A stretch of DNA of 64,000 nt from Roseiarcus sp963759955 (GTDB lineage: Bacteria; Pseudomonadota; Alphaproteobacteria; Rhizobiales; Beijerinckiaceae): positions 1 to 64,000 of the forward strand of contig CAVXCA010000090.1 in NCBI GenBank assembly GCA_963759955.1. Direction: 5' to 3'. Of this stretch, positions 26,066 through 35,440 are shown piece by piece; the stretch's first letter is position 1, and every line of letters starts with the position of its first letter. The notes beneath the pieces were generated by a model, which ran no database searches, was not told the DNA's origin, and saw only the letters and a program-made list of their open reading frames with translations. The position numbers were made by a program, and so were the translations under genes.

Positions 26066-27529
26066 TCAATTCTTGGCGATGAAGCAATCGCCGCCGCTCG
26101 CCTTGAACTTGGCGCAGAGTGCGGCGGCTTCCGCCTTGGACAGACCGTTGGCGCGCACCCGATAGATCGCCTCGCCCTTGACGTCCGCCTTGCGCACGCC
26201 GATTTCCGTGTCGCCGAGCGCATCGGCATACTTGTTTTTCAGGCGCGCGATCGCGCTCTTCGCATCGGCCTCGGAGCGCGGAGCGGCGAATTGCACCGCC
26301 CAGTCCCCAGAGGCCGCGGCCGGTTCCGTCACGTCGGCGGGCGGCGCGTCCGCCGAGTCGTCGGCGGCGACGACCGCGGGAGCCTTGGCGGGCGGCGCCT
26401 TGGCGACTTTGCTCGGACGAACGGGCGCGCCGAGTTGCAGCGGGGCGGTCGGCGTCGTGTCCGTCGCGTCGGCGGGCGCTGTCGTGTCGGTCTTGGCGAC
26501 AACGCGCGCCGACGACTTCGGCGACAGCTTGGTAGGCAGATCGACTTTCGGCGTAGCGGGCTCGCCGGCCGCGGCCGCGTCCGTTTGCGCCTGCAAATTG
26601 TCGATCCCACGCGTCGCGGGCTGAGCCGGCGGCGCCGGGGCCGGCGTCGAATCGACCGATATCAGCGTTCCGTCCGGCCGCACGGAAACGGTCTTGACCG
26701 GCTTGGCCTCGGGGAAAAGCGGCGCGATGGTCGCGGTCGAATCGGCGGGCGCGACGATCGGCGTATTGGCGGCCGGCGCCACTGGCGAAGACGCATCCGC
26801 CGCAGCCGAAGCGACAGGGGTCGGTTCCGGACTCGGCGTCTGCGCGCGCAGGTCGACCGGCTGCTCTTCCGTGGAGACGACCTTGACTGGCGCCGACGTC
26901 GTCGAATCCTTCATCAGCAGCGCCGCAGTATCGGCGCCCGACTGCACGGTGGCGTCGCTCGGCGGCTGGATCTTGCTTGGCCCTTCGGCGGCCGCGATGA
27001 ACGGCGGGCTCTTGGGCAAACCCGCCACGCCGTGCTTCAACGCCGCAGCGCCGCCCAAGAGGGCCAAGCCGAGCGCCGCAAGAGCAGCAGTCTTGAATCG
27101 CCACGAGCGCGAGCGGCGTGTTTCCGCTTGCGCCTCCATCGCCGCCTCCAACAGCGCGGCGCGCTCCTCCCGGGAAAGATCGAGCCCCTCGCCGGCGTCG
27201 GACTGCCCCGACGCCGCGTCGAGACTGGGCGGGGCCATCGGGCCATCCCGCCCGGCGGAGTCGTTCCAGGCTTTGATTCGACCCGATCCGACATGAGCGA
27301 CTGGAGCGCCGGCGCCGGCAGGAAACCGCTGCCCTTTCGGCGCCGGCGCCCGAGGGGCCTGGGCGGCGGCGCTGGCCTTGCTGTCGTCCCGGCTGATCAT
27401 ATCGACCAGGCGCGTCAATTCGGCGAGCGGGTCTTCGGCGCCGTCTTGCGCGGCGCCAGCGGAGCGCAGGCGCCTTTCGAATTCATCGAGATTGATTTCC
27501 GGGACGATCCTGCCGGGAGAGCCGCTCAT
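26066..27529 (-). CDS. SPOR-domain membrane protein
   Basis: About 487 residues. The N-terminal 140 residues are charged and cytoplasmic with a short conserved stretch (IVPEINLDEFERRLR), a single membrane helix follows near 145-164 (FKTAALAALGLALLGGAAAL), then a long Pro/Ala/Thr-rich periplasmic linker and a C-terminal SPOR domain of about 75 residues (WAVQFAAPRSEADAKSAIAR to AALCAKFKASGGDCFIAKN). SPOR domains bind glycan strands lacking stem peptides at the septum. ATG 27529 is favoured because an AGG lies seven bases upstream; ATG 27541 is an alternative. The order argS-SPOR-nagZ is conserved in alphaproteobacteria. Confidence 0.85.
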   Translation of the reverse strand: MSGSPGRIVPEINLDEFERRLRSAGAAQDGAEDPLAELTRLVDMISRDDSKASAAAQAPRAPAPKGQRFPAGAGAPVAHVGSGRIKAWNDSAGRDGPMAPPSLDAASGQSDAGEGLDLSREERAALLEAAMEAQAETRRSRSWRFKTAALAALGLALLGGAAALKHGVAGLPKSPPFIAAAEGPSKIQPPSDATVQSGADTAALLMKDSTTSAPVKVVSTEEQPVDLRAQTPSPEPTPVASAAADASSPVAPAANTPIVAPADSTATIAPLFPEAKPVKTVSVRPDGTLISVDSTPAPAPPAQPATRGIDNLQAQTDAAAAGEPATPKVDLPTKLSPKSSARVVAKTDTTAPADATDTTPTAPLQLGAPVRPSKVAKAPPAKAPAVVAADDSADAPPADVTEPAAASGDWAVQFAAPRSEADAKSAIARLKNKYADALGDTEIGVRKADVKGEAIYRVRANGLSKAEAAALCAKFKASGGDCFIAKN

Positions 27530-27637
27530 GCCAAACCTCATGCGCGCCGCCGCGCCGTTCGCGCCAAAGTCCGGCCTGAGACGTCCCAAGCGACTTCCTG
27601 TGCGCCCATGGCGTCGCTGCGGCGCCGATTGGCCACG

Positions 27638-29413
27638 CTAGCGCATTTCCGCGGGCGCGCTGACGCCTAAGATAGATAACGCCGACGCCAGCACCAGGGC
27701 CAGCGCCGTCACCAGACCCAGACGCGAATAAGTTAAATGTTCGCCATCTTCGTTAACGTATCGTAAATGCGGCAGATCTTTGCCACGATTCCAGTGAGCG
27801 TGGAAGAGCGTCGCCAAATCGTGAGCGTAGAAGGCGACACGATGAGGCTCGTGCGCTTCGGCCGCCTGCGCGATCGACCGGGGATAATTGGCCAGCGCGC
27901 GCATGAGGCCGCGCTCCCCTTCGTCGGCCAAGAAAGAAAAATCCGCCTGCGCGAGGGCCGTCGGCGCAAGGTCGAGATTGGGGAAAGCCGCATGACCCTG
28001 GCGCAGTACGCTGCATGCGCGCGCATGGGCGTATTGCACGTAAAATACGGGATTGTCCTGGCTTTGCTCGATCACCTTGGCGAGGTCGAAATCCAGCGGC
28101 GCGTCGTTCTTGCGCATCAGCATGATGAAGCGCACGGCGTCGGCGCCGACCTCGTCCACGACTTCGCGCAACGTCACGAAGTCGCCGGAGCGTTTCGACA
28201 TTTTCACCGGCTCGCCTGCGCGCATCAGCCGCACGAGCTGGCACAGCCGGACGTCGAGCTTCGCCTTGCCCTCGGAGAGTGCCGAGACCGCCGCCTGCAT
28301 CCGCTTGACGTAGCCGCCGTGATCGGCGCCCCAGATGTCGACGAGGCTCAGAAAGCCGCGATCGATCTTGGTCTTGTGGTAGGCGATGTCGCTGGCGAAA
28401 TAGGTGTAGCCGCCGTCCGACTTGATCAGCGGCCGATCGATGTCGTCGCCGAAATCGGTGGTGCGGAACAAAGTCTGCTCGCGATCTTCCCAGTCCTCGG
28501 TCGGTTGGCCCTTGGGCGGCGGCAGGCGGCCTTCGTAGACGATGCCGCGCCGGCGCAAGTCTTCGATCGCCTCGCGCACGCGGTCGACGCCGCCGTCGGC
28601 GCCGGTCAACGCCCGTTCGGAAGCGAACACCTCGTGATTGATGTTGAGCGCGGCCAAGTCGTCCTTGATCATCGCCATCATCGCGTCGATGGCGCGCGCG
28701 CGCACCGGCGCCAGCCATTCCGCTTCGGGCTTGCCCAGCAGCGAAGGCCCGAATTCGCCCGCAAGCGCCTCGCCGACCGGTTTGAGGTAGTCGCCGGGAT
28801 AGAGCCCCTCCGGGATAGCCGCGATCTGTTCGCCCAGCGCCTCGCGATAGCGCAGGTGCGCCGAGCGCGCGAGCACGTCGACCTGCGCGCCGGCGTCGTT
28901 GACGTAATATTCGCGGGTCACGCTCCGCCCGGCGAACTCCAGCAGGCTCGCCAGCGCGTCGCCGAACACCGCGCCGCGGGCGTGGCCGACATGCATCGGT
29001 CCCGTCGGATTGGCGCTGACATATTCGACGTTGACCTTGCCTTCGGCAGCGCTCGCTCGGCGGCCGTAGGCGACGCCTTCGTCGAGGATTGATCTCAATA
29101 TTCCGTTATAAACATTTGGCCGCAGCTTGATATTGATGAACCCGGGACCTGCGACCTCTGCCTTTTCGACGTCGGGCTGTTCGGCGAGCGAGGCGGCGAG
29201 ATCCTCCGCCAGAGCGCGTGCGTTGAAGCCGGCCGCCTTGGCTTCGCGGGCATAGACCATCGCAGCGTTGGTCGAAAGGTCGCCATGGGCGGCCTCGCGC
29301 GGCGGTTCGACGACGAAGCGCTGCAGATCGAGCCCTTGGGGCAGCCGCCCGGCCGCGATCCTCGCCTCCAGCAGCGCGGCGACGCGAGCCTGGAAATCGT
29401 CGAAAATGTTCAT
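27638..29413 (-). CDS. argS: Arginyl-tRNA synthetase
   Basis: A class I aminoacyl-tRNA synthetase of 591 residues. It has an N-terminal Add1 domain (MNIFDDFQARVAALLEARIA), the HIGH-type motif in NPTGPMHVGHARGAVFGDAL, the KMSK-type motif KMSKRSGDFVTL, and a helical anticodon-binding DALR domain at the C-terminus (YPRSIAQAAEAHEPHRVAFY). It charges tRNA-Arg. It follows dgt on the same strand. Confidence 0.97.
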   Translation of the reverse strand: MNIFDDFQARVAALLEARIAAGRLPQGLDLQRFVVEPPREAAHGDLSTNAAMVYAREAKAAGFNARALAEDLAASLAEQPDVEKAEVAGPGFINIKLRPNVYNGILRSILDEGVAYGRRASAAEGKVNVEYVSANPTGPMHVGHARGAVFGDALASLLEFAGRSVTREYYVNDAGAQVDVLARSAHLRYREALGEQIAAIPEGLYPGDYLKPVGEALAGEFGPSLLGKPEAEWLAPVRARAIDAMMAMIKDDLAALNINHEVFASERALTGADGGVDRVREAIEDLRRRGIVYEGRLPPPKGQPTEDWEDREQTLFRTTDFGDDIDRPLIKSDGGYTYFASDIAYHKTKIDRGFLSLVDIWGADHGGYVKRMQAAVSALSEGKAKLDVRLCQLVRLMRAGEPVKMSKRSGDFVTLREVVDEVGADAVRFIMLMRKNDAPLDFDLAKVIEQSQDNPVFYVQYAHARACSVLRQGHAAFPNLDLAPTALAQADFSFLADEGERGLMRALANYPRSIAQAAEAHEPHRVAFYAHDLATLFHAHWNRGKDLPHLRYVNEDGEHLTYSRLGLVTALALVLASALSILGVSAPAEMR

Positions 29414-29443
29414 GAATTCCGCCTGAAAACCTCAGCGGCGGCT

Positions 29444-30664
29444 TTATCGCAAGTTCGCCGCGGGGTCAAAAAGGCGCCGGTATTCGCTCAATGCGAAGCG
29501 ATCGGTCATGCCCGCGATATAGTCGGCGACGGCGCGCGCGCGCTCGGCCTCGCCGTGGCCCGCCATGACCGCCCAGTCCGCCGGCATCGTCGCGGGATCG
29601 TCGAAATAGACCTGGAACAGCCGACGCACCACCGCGTCGGCCTTCTCGCGCACCCGCTTGACCTGGGGATGGCGATACATGTTGGCGAACAGAAACGTCT
29701 TGATGTCGCGATCGGCCGCTTGCAGCGCGGGGGAAAGGCCGATCAGCGCCCGGCCCGCGCGCCGCACGTCGTCCAGACTGGCGACGCCCGAGACGGCGAT
29801 GCGCGCGCGGCTTTCGGCAATCGCGTCCTCGATGAAGCGCGTGATCACGCGGCGCACCAGTTCATGAACGACGCGCCCACGCTCGAGGCCGGGATGCAGC
29901 TTGGCGATTTCATCGAGGAGCGCGGCGACGAACGGGACCGCGCGGATCGCCTCGAGATCGAACAGGCCGGCGCGTAAGCCGTCGTCGATGTCGTGTGCGT
30001 CATAGGCGATGTCGTCGGCGATCGCCGCCGCCTGCGCCTCCAGGCTGGCGAATTCGGCCAGCGCGAGACTCTGGCGGCGGTCGTAGGCGAGAATCGCCTC
30101 GGGCACCCCCCGCTCGCGATAGCGATCCAGCGGACGCCCCTCGGCGTCGATGAGCGGCCCGTTGTGCTTGACGAGGCCTTCGATGGTCTCCTGGGTCAGG
30201 TTGAGGCCGTCGAAATCGGCGTAGCGGCGCTCCAGCTCGGTGACGAGGCGCAGGCCGTGGCTGTTGTGGTCGAATCCGCCATGGGCCGCCATGCAGGCGT
30301 CGAGCGCGTCTTCGCCGGTATGGCCGAACGGCGTGTGGCCGAGGTCATGGCCGAGCGCCACCGCCTCGGCGAGTTCTTCGTCGAGCCCGAGCGCCTTGGC
30401 GAGCGCGCGAGCGAGCTGTGCGACTTCGATCGTGTGGGTCAGTCGGGTGCGGAAGTGATCGCCCTCGTAGTACACGAACACCTGCGTCTTGTGCGCTAGG
30501 CGGCGAAATGCGGTGGAATGGATGATGCGGTCGCGGTCGCGCTGAAAATCGCCGCGGGTCGGCGAAGGCGGTTCGGCGTAGAGACGCCCGCGCGAGCGGG
30601 CGGGATCGGCGGCGTAGGGCGCGCGTCCCGCGAATGCCTCGCCCGCCATCCTCGCCCCCCGCAT
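29444..30664 (-). CDS. dgt: dGTPase-like HD-domain triphosphohydrolase
   Basis: A 406-residue HD-superfamily enzyme of the deoxyguanosinetriphosphate triphosphohydrolase-like type. Metal-binding residues are in FRTRLTHTIEVAQLARALA (His) and EAVALGHDLGHTPFGHTGED (His-Asp), with GFDHNSHGLRLVTELE and QAAAIADDIAYDAHDIDDGL further on. It cleaves dNTPs to nucleoside and triphosphate. ATG 30664 is taken as start; ATG 30649 is also possible. It is divergent from erpA, a conserved neighbour. Confidence 0.92.
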   Translation of the reverse strand: MRGARMAGEAFAGRAPYAADPARSRGRLYAEPPSPTRGDFQRDRDRIIHSTAFRRLAHKTQVFVYYEGDHFRTRLTHTIEVAQLARALAKALGLDEELAEAVALGHDLGHTPFGHTGEDALDACMAAHGGFDHNSHGLRLVTELERRYADFDGLNLTQETIEGLVKHNGPLIDAEGRPLDRYRERGVPEAILAYDRRQSLALAEFASLEAQAAAIADDIAYDAHDIDDGLRAGLFDLEAIRAVPFVAALLDEIAKLHPGLERGRVVHELVRRVITRFIEDAIAESRARIAVSGVASLDDVRRAGRALIGLSPALQAADRDIKTFLFANMYRHPQVKRVREKADAVVRRLFQVYFDDPATMPADWAVMAGHGEAERARAVADYIAGMTDRFALSEYRRLFDPAANLR

Positions 30665-30736
30665 TGCGCTTGGCCTCACAAGCCTTATCTTATCGCATAT
30701 CGCATCGCCGATTGTCTTCAAGCCCGGGATGGACCG

Positions 30737-31090
30737 ATGAGCGAGACCGCAGTAGCCGCCGAAGCCACGACGCCCCTCACGATCAGCGCCAGCGCGGCGC
30801 GCCGGCTGCAGAAGGTTCTGGCCGGCGAGGCCGGGGCGGCGCTGCGCATTTCCGTCAAGGGCGGCGGCTGCTCGGGCTTCCAATACGCCTTCGACATCGA
30901 GAAGAACCGCGCCGCCGACGATCTCGTGGTGACGCGCGACGGCGCGAGCGTGGTCGTCGATCCCGTCTCGCTGGAGATGATGCGCGGCTCCGAACTCGAC
31001 TTCGTCGACGACCTGATGGGTCAGGCGTTCAAGGTCAAGAACCCCAACGCGGTCGCCTCGTGCGGCTGCGGGGTGAGCTTTTCCGTTTAG
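30737..31090 (+). CDS. erpA: Iron-sulfur cluster insertion protein, HesB/IscA family
   Basis: The 117-residue A-type carrier has the three conserved cysteines: one in SVKGGGCSGFQYAF and two in NPNAVASCGCGVSFSV. It accepts and transfers Fe-S clusters to target proteins. A 20-residue Ala/Thr-rich N-terminus precedes the domain. ErpA versus another IscA homologue cannot be separated by eye, but the dgt neighbour is typical of alphaproteobacterial erpA. Confidence 0.88.
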   Translation: MSETAVAAEATTPLTISASAARRLQKVLAGEAGAALRISVKGGGCSGFQYAFDIEKNRAADDLVVTRDGASVVVDPVSLEMMRGSELDFVDDLMGQAFKVKNPNAVASCGCGVSFSV

Positions 31091-31150
31091 AGGGAGCTTG
31101 CGCTCAGGAGAACCTCAGGCGCATTCTTCTCATAAGGAGGGTCGCCGTTC

Positions 31151-31618
31151 ATGAGCAATTCCTTGACGGGCGGCTGCGCTTGCGGCGCCTTGAGATACCG
31201 GCTCGCCTCGCGGCCGATGTTCGTTCATTGCTGCCATTGCAAGGACTGCCAGCGCCAGACCGGCAGCGCGTTCGTCCTCAACGCCCTGATCGAAACGGCG
31301 CGCGTCGAAAGACTCGCGGGCGAAACGCGAAGCGTTCCCGTCCCCACCGACAGCGGCCGCCCGCACGAAATTCATCGCTGTCCCGTTTGCCAAACCGCGG
31401 TGTGGAGCCATTACGGCGGGCGACCCGCGCTTTCCTTCGTGCGCGTCGGCACGCTGGACGATGCGACCGCCCTCCCGCCCGACGTTCATATCTACGTGCG
31501 CTCGAAACTGCCGTGGATCGCGCTGGCGCCCGACTTCCCGGCGTTCCCCGCCTATTACGACTCGAAAACGCTCTGGCCGGCGGAAAGTCTCGAACGGCGC
31601 AAGGCGCTGTTCGGTTAG
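31151..31618 (+). CDS. GFA-family (glutathione-dependent formaldehyde-activating-like) zinc protein
   Basis: The 155-residue product has the zinc-binding cysteines of the GFA fold: GGCACGALRYRL, FVHCCHCKDCQRQTGSAF and IHRCPVCQTAVWSHYGG. Characterised members bind glutathione and speed S-hydroxymethylglutathione formation, but most family members are uncharacterised. The ribosome site AAGGAGG is 11-17 bases upstream. It follows erpA by 60 bp and is convergent with parC. Confidence 0.88.
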   Translation: MSNSLTGGCACGALRYRLASRPMFVHCCHCKDCQRQTGSAFVLNALIETARVERLAGETRSVPVPTDSGRPHEIHRCPVCQTAVWSHYGGRPALSFVRVGTLDDATALPPDVHIYVRSKLPWIALAPDFPAFPAYYDSKTLWPAESLERRKALFG

Positions 31619-31635
31619 GACGCAATCGAGGCCCC

Positions 31636-33886
31636 CTACCCCTCGAAGCGGTTGTTCTTGGGGAAGCCCTTGGGCGGCAGCCGGCCCGCTTCGGCGCGGT
31701 TTCCGATCCAGTCCTTGAGATCGGCCTTGCTCACTGTGAAGGTCCGCCCCGCGGAGTCGCGCCAGGTCAGCCCATCGCGAAGCGCGAAGACGCGCGCGTC
31801 GGAGAGGCCGCCGTCCTTGTAGCGCTGCAGCCGCACGCCCTTGCCGCGCGCCATTTCCGGCACTTGGGCGAGCGGGAACGCCAACAGCTTGCGGTTCTCG
31901 CCGATCACGGCGACGTGGTCGCCGGCGGCGGGGGTCACGAGGCGCGCCTGAGCCGGCGCGTCGACATTGACGAGCGCCCTGCCCTTGCGCGTCGAGGACA
32001 GCATTTCGTCCTGCCCAACCACGAAGCCGCGCCCGTCCGAGCTCGCCACCAGCATCTTTTCGCCGGGCGCATAGGGCCACACCGCGACGATGTCGGCGCC
32101 TTCGTCGAGATCGGCCATCAGGCGGATCGGCTCGCCCGCCCCGCGCCCGCCGGGCAGCTTCGCCGCGTCGAGCGTGAACACCTTGCCGTCGCCGGCGAGG
32201 ACGAGAATCTTCGACGTGGTCTCGGCGAAGAACGAAGTCTTCAGCGCGTCGTCGCCTTTGAACGTCGCGCTGGAGAGATCGGCGACATGGCCTTTGAGCG
32301 CGCGAATCCAGCCCTTCTGCGAGACCAGGATCGTCACCGGCTCGCGTTCGATCATCGCCTCGGCGAGATCGACGACCACCTCCGGCGGCGCCTCGAAGGT
32401 CGTGCGCCGCTTGCCGAGCTTGGTCTCCGGGCCGTACTTCTTCTTGGTGTCGCGAATTTGGTAGGCGATCGCCTGCCATTGCTTCTTTTCGCTCGCGATC
32501 AGCGCCTCGATCGAGGCTTTCTCTTCGGTGAGTTCGGCCTGCTCCTTGCGCAGCGCCATTTCCTCGAGACGGCGCAGCGCCCTGAGCCGGGTGTCGAGGA
32601 TGTAATTGGCCTGCGTCTCGGAGAGCGTGAAGCGCGCCATCAGCGCCGCCTTGGGCTCGTCGTCCTCGCGGACGATGCGGATCACCTCGTCGAGATTGAG
32701 AAAGACGACGATCATCCCCGCCAGCAGTTCGAGCCGGCGCTCGATCGCGGCGAGGCGGAAAGCCGAGCGGCGCAGCAGCACTGCGCGGCGATGGTCGAGC
32801 CATTGCTGCAACGCCTCGGCGAGGCCGATGACGCGCGGCGTCACCCCGTCGACCAGCACGTTGATGTTGACCGCGACGCGCGCCTCCAATTCGCTGAGCT
32901 TGAAGAGCTGCTCCATCAGCATCGCCGGGTCCACCGTCCGGCTGCGCGGCTCCAGCACGACGCGCACGTCCTCGGTCGAACTCGTCGCGCACGTCGCCGA
33001 GCAGGTGCGCCTTGCGCTCGTTGAGCAGATTGGCGAGCTGCTCGATCAGCCGCGACTTCTGCACCCCATAGGGGATTTCGGTGACGACGACGACCCAGCC
33101 GCCGCGCCCGGTCTCCTCCTTCGTCCAGCGCGCGCGCAGACGGAACGAACCGCGCCCGGTGCGGTAGGTTTCGGCGATCGCGGCGCGGTCGTCGACGACG
33201 ATGCCGCCGGTGGGGAAATCCGGCCCCGGCGCGAAGGTCAGCAACGCCTGGGTGTCGGCTTTGGGATGGGCGATGAGATAGAGCGCGGCGTCGCACAGTT
33301 CCGCGACGTTGTGCGGCGGGATCGAGGTCGCCATGCCGACCGCGATGCCCTGCGCGCCGTTGGCGAGCAGGTTGGGGATCGCCGCGGGCAGGACGATCGG
33401 CTCTTTGGTGTCGCCGGAATAATTGTCGCGCCAGTCGACCGCTTCCTCGTCGACGCCCTCCAACAGCAGGCGCGCGACGTCGGTCATGCGCGCTTCGGTG
33501 TAGCGGTAGGCGGCGGCGTTGTCGCCGTCGATGTTGCCGAAGTTGCCCTGCCCCTCGATCAGCGGATAGCGCGAGGAAAAATCCTGCGCCAGGCGCACCA
33601 GCGCCTCGTAGATCGCCTGGTCGCCGTGGGGATGGAACGAGCCCATCACGTCGCCGACGATCTTGGCGCATTTCTTGAACGCCGAGCCCGGATCGAGCTT
33701 GAGGATGTGCATGCCGTAGAGGATGCGCCGGTGCACGGGCTTGAGCCCGTCGCGCGCGTCGGGCAGCGCCCGACCCATGATGGTGGAGAGCGCATAGGCG
33801 AGATAGCGCTCTTCGAGCGCCTCGCGTAAGGGCACGTCGATGGGGGCCGCGGGCGGCGGCGGAGGGGGCGGAGCGGCTTTGGCCAT
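31636..33886 (-). CDS. parC: DNA topoisomerase IV subunit A, one frameshift
   Basis: ParC is the DNA-cleaving subunit that decatenates sister chromosomes. The first frame (from ATG 33886) gives LSTIMGRALPDARDGLKPVH, FHPHGDQAIYEALVRLAQDF, the QRLA-equivalent region and the active-site Tyr in AYRYTEARMTDVARLLLEGV, up to AHLLGDVRDE. The second frame continues VRVVLEPRSRTVDPAMLMEQ through the ParC coiled-coil and C-terminal barrel. Removal of one T in GAGTTCGACC near 32978 restores DESTEDVRVVLE and gives 749 residues, the family norm. The gene is essential, so the shift is probably a base-calling error. A Pro-run (seven Pro) lies at the N-terminus. Confidence 0.95.
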
Positions 33887-33967
33887 AGGCGCAGGGGTTA
33901 GCGGCTCTGGCGAGTCGCGGCAAGAGCGGCGAGCGCCTTACGGGCCGGCCGCCTCAGGCGCACGACG

Positions 33968-34065
33968 CCAAATTTCTGCAAGGATTTCCAAGCTTCTCCA
34001 AACTTTTCCAAGAAATTTCCAAGAAATTTCCAAGGAAATTCCAAGGAAATTCCAAACTTTTCCAA
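33968..34065. repeat. Array of ten CCAA-type units at 10-11 bp spacing
   Basis: CCAA (once GCAA) begins at 33968, 33978, 33988, 33998, 34008, 34019, 34030, 34041, 34052 and 34062, with A/T tracts between (for example TTCCAAGAAAT and TTCCAAGGAAA). The mean step is 10.4 bp, equal to one turn of B-DNA. This predicts intrinsic curvature or a protein array on one DNA face. Confidence 0.85.
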
Positions 34066-34242
34066 GCTTTTTCCTTGGGCGTTTCGTTTGAAATCAAGGG
34101 CTTGGCGGCGGATGTGGCGGAGTTCGTATTTTCCGCAATGCACGGCCTGGCGACGTTGCCGGCGGCGAACCGAGGACCGCGTGCAGTCGGCCAGTTTCGC
34201 TCCTTGTCTCAGGGGGTTGCGCAAACACTCTCATATTAGTAC

Positions 34243-34264
34243 GTCTTTCGCTTTTCCGAAAGAC
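34243..34264. repeat. Perfect 8-bp inverted repeat
   Basis: GTCTTTCG and CGAAAGAC flank a six-base loop (CTTTTC). There is no T tract after it. It may be an operator or RNA hairpin in the leader of the toxin-antitoxin region. Confidence 0.55.
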
Positions 34265-34362
34265 AATGGTTCGGCGCGAGGGTTCTCGGGCTACGCCGTT
34301 CGCGCGTCGGGGCGACGGCGCGGCTGATCGTCCCGCCTTCGCCCTTGCAAATCTCCTCGAAT

Positions 34363-34404
34363 TGCCTCACATCTAGTCCCAGATCGTGGGCAATTTGTGA
34401 GGCA
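34363..34404. promoter_or_regulatory. Inverted-repeat operator of the Xre/RES operon
   Basis: TGCCTCACA (34363-34371) and TGTGAGGCA (34396-34404) are perfect complements separated by 24 bases. The right half covers the ribosome site of the antitoxin gene. This fits autorepression by the antitoxin or the toxin-antitoxin complex. Confidence 0.7.
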
Positions 34405-34408
34405 TCGA

Positions 34409-34780
34409 ATGGCTGCGACCGCACACGCCTTTCTCGCCGACGTCATCGGCTCGGACGGCTTCGTCGCGCCAGACGGGCTGAGCCAGGCGCTGCGCATCGC
34501 CAAGGGCGAGCTCGCGATCGCCTCGGGGCTGTCGCGCGACGCCGTGTCGAAGACCGCGCGGCTCAAGGGGCGCGCTACGCAGGCGCGCCTGCGCGACGTC
34601 GCCGAAATCATCAATCGCGTGCTGCCCTGGGCGGGTTCCGCGCCGCAGGCCTTCGCCTGGTATCGCGCCCAGCCCTTGCCCTCGTTCGGCGACCGGACGG
34701 CGGAGGACCTCGTCAAGGAGGGTCAGGCCGAAGCGGTCAAGGCCTACCTCAGCCGCATCGCCGTCGGCGGTTACGCGTGA
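34409..34780 (+). CDS. Xre/MbcA/ParS-type antitoxin (DUF2384)
   Basis: The 123-residue product has an N-terminal helix-turn-helix-like region (LRIAKGELAIASGLSRDAVS) and a C-terminal toxin-binding DUF2384 part (VLPWAGSAPQAFAWYRAQPL, PSFGDRTAEDLVKEGQAEAV, KAYLSRIAVGGYA). ATG 34409 has GAGG six bases upstream; an in-frame GTG at 34397 is an alternative. Its stop overlaps the toxin start (GTGA), so the pair is translationally coupled. It should neutralise the RES toxin and repress the operon through the inverted repeat in its leader. Confidence 0.9.
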   Translation: MAATAHAFLADVIGSDGFVAPDGLSQALRIAKGELAIASGLSRDAVSKTARLKGRATQARLRDVAEIINRVLPWAGSAPQAFAWYRAQPLPSFGDRTAEDLVKEGQAEAVKAYLSRIAVGGYA

Positions 34781-35295
34781 GGCTTCGCACCACCGTCTGG
34801 CGCGCGCATCACCCGCGCTGGGCGTTCGATCCGGCTTCGGGAGAAGGCGCGGCTCGGCACGGCGGGCGGTTCAATCGCGTCGGGACGCCCGCGCTTTACA
34901 CGTCGCTGCGCTTTGAAACCGCTTGGTTTGAGGCGCAGCAGGCGTTTCCGTTCAAGGCGCAACCGATGACGCTCGTCGGCTACGAGGTCGATTGCGAGGA
35001 TATCGCCGATTTGACCGACGCGGCGACAGCGAGCGCGTTCGGCGCCGATCCCGCTGCGCTCGCCTGTCCCTGGGAATATCTCGTCGGCAAACGCGAGACG
35101 CCGCCGAGCTGGGCGCTCGCCGACCGTCTGATCGCCGCCGGGCGGGCCGGCGCACTCGCGCCGAGCTTCGCCCCCGGCGCGACCCAAGCCGACGTCAACG
35201 CGATCTTTTGGCGCTGGGCGCCCGGCCCGCCGCATCAGGTCAAGGTCGTCGACGACGCCCGCCGCCTGCCCAAGGACGACGCCGCCTGGCGATGA
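34777..35295 (+). CDS. RES-domain toxin (NAD+-degrading)
   Basis: The 172-residue product starts at GTG 34777. The RES-domain residues are present: Arg in TVWRAHHPRWAFDP, GEGAARHGGRFNRVGTPALY, TSLRFETAWFEAQQAF (Tyr-x-Ser and Glu) and the C-terminal NAIFWRWAPGPPHQVKVVDD. RES toxins consume NAD+ by phosphorolysis or hydrolysis and halt growth when free of antitoxin. Order and overlap (antitoxin first) are standard for Xre-RES pairs. Confidence 0.9.
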   Translation: MRLRTTVWRAHHPRWAFDPASGEGAARHGGRFNRVGTPALYTSLRFETAWFEAQQAFPFKAQPMTLVGYEVDCEDIADLTDAATASAFGADPAALACPWEYLVGKRETPPSWALADRLIAAGRAGALAPSFAPGATQADVNAIFWRWAPGPPHQVKVVDDARRLPKDDAAWR

Positions 35296-35440
35296 GGGTC
35301 GCATGCGTCCCCTCTCCCGCAGTAGCGAGTTCGGAAGACGGGCGTTCTGACGAACGCCCTGCGCGGAAGAGGCTTACAGTGAGGGCTCTCGCCGCAGCGC
35401 GAAACGCCGCCCGCCCTCATCCGGCCGCGCTTCGTCCTCT

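Larger units (their letters stand above)
33887..34408. other. Regulatory/repeat region between parC and the toxin-antitoxin pair
   Basis: 522 bp with no supported gene. In order: the parC leader, an AT-rich helically phased repeat array (33968-34065), an 8-bp hairpin (34243-34264), and an inverted-repeat operator overlapping the antitoxin start (34363-34404). The first 200 bp are far richer in A/T than the rest of the window. Confidence 0.7.

Noticed and set aside
26066..27589. A longer SPOR-protein start at 27589
   Set aside because: The first 16-20 residues are Arg/Gly-rich and unlike the conserved start; an AGG-preceded ATG lies at 27529.
33968..34065. CRISPR-like array
   Set aside because: Units are only 10-11 bp with no spacer of 25-40 bp and no cas genes nearby; a helically phased repeat explains it.
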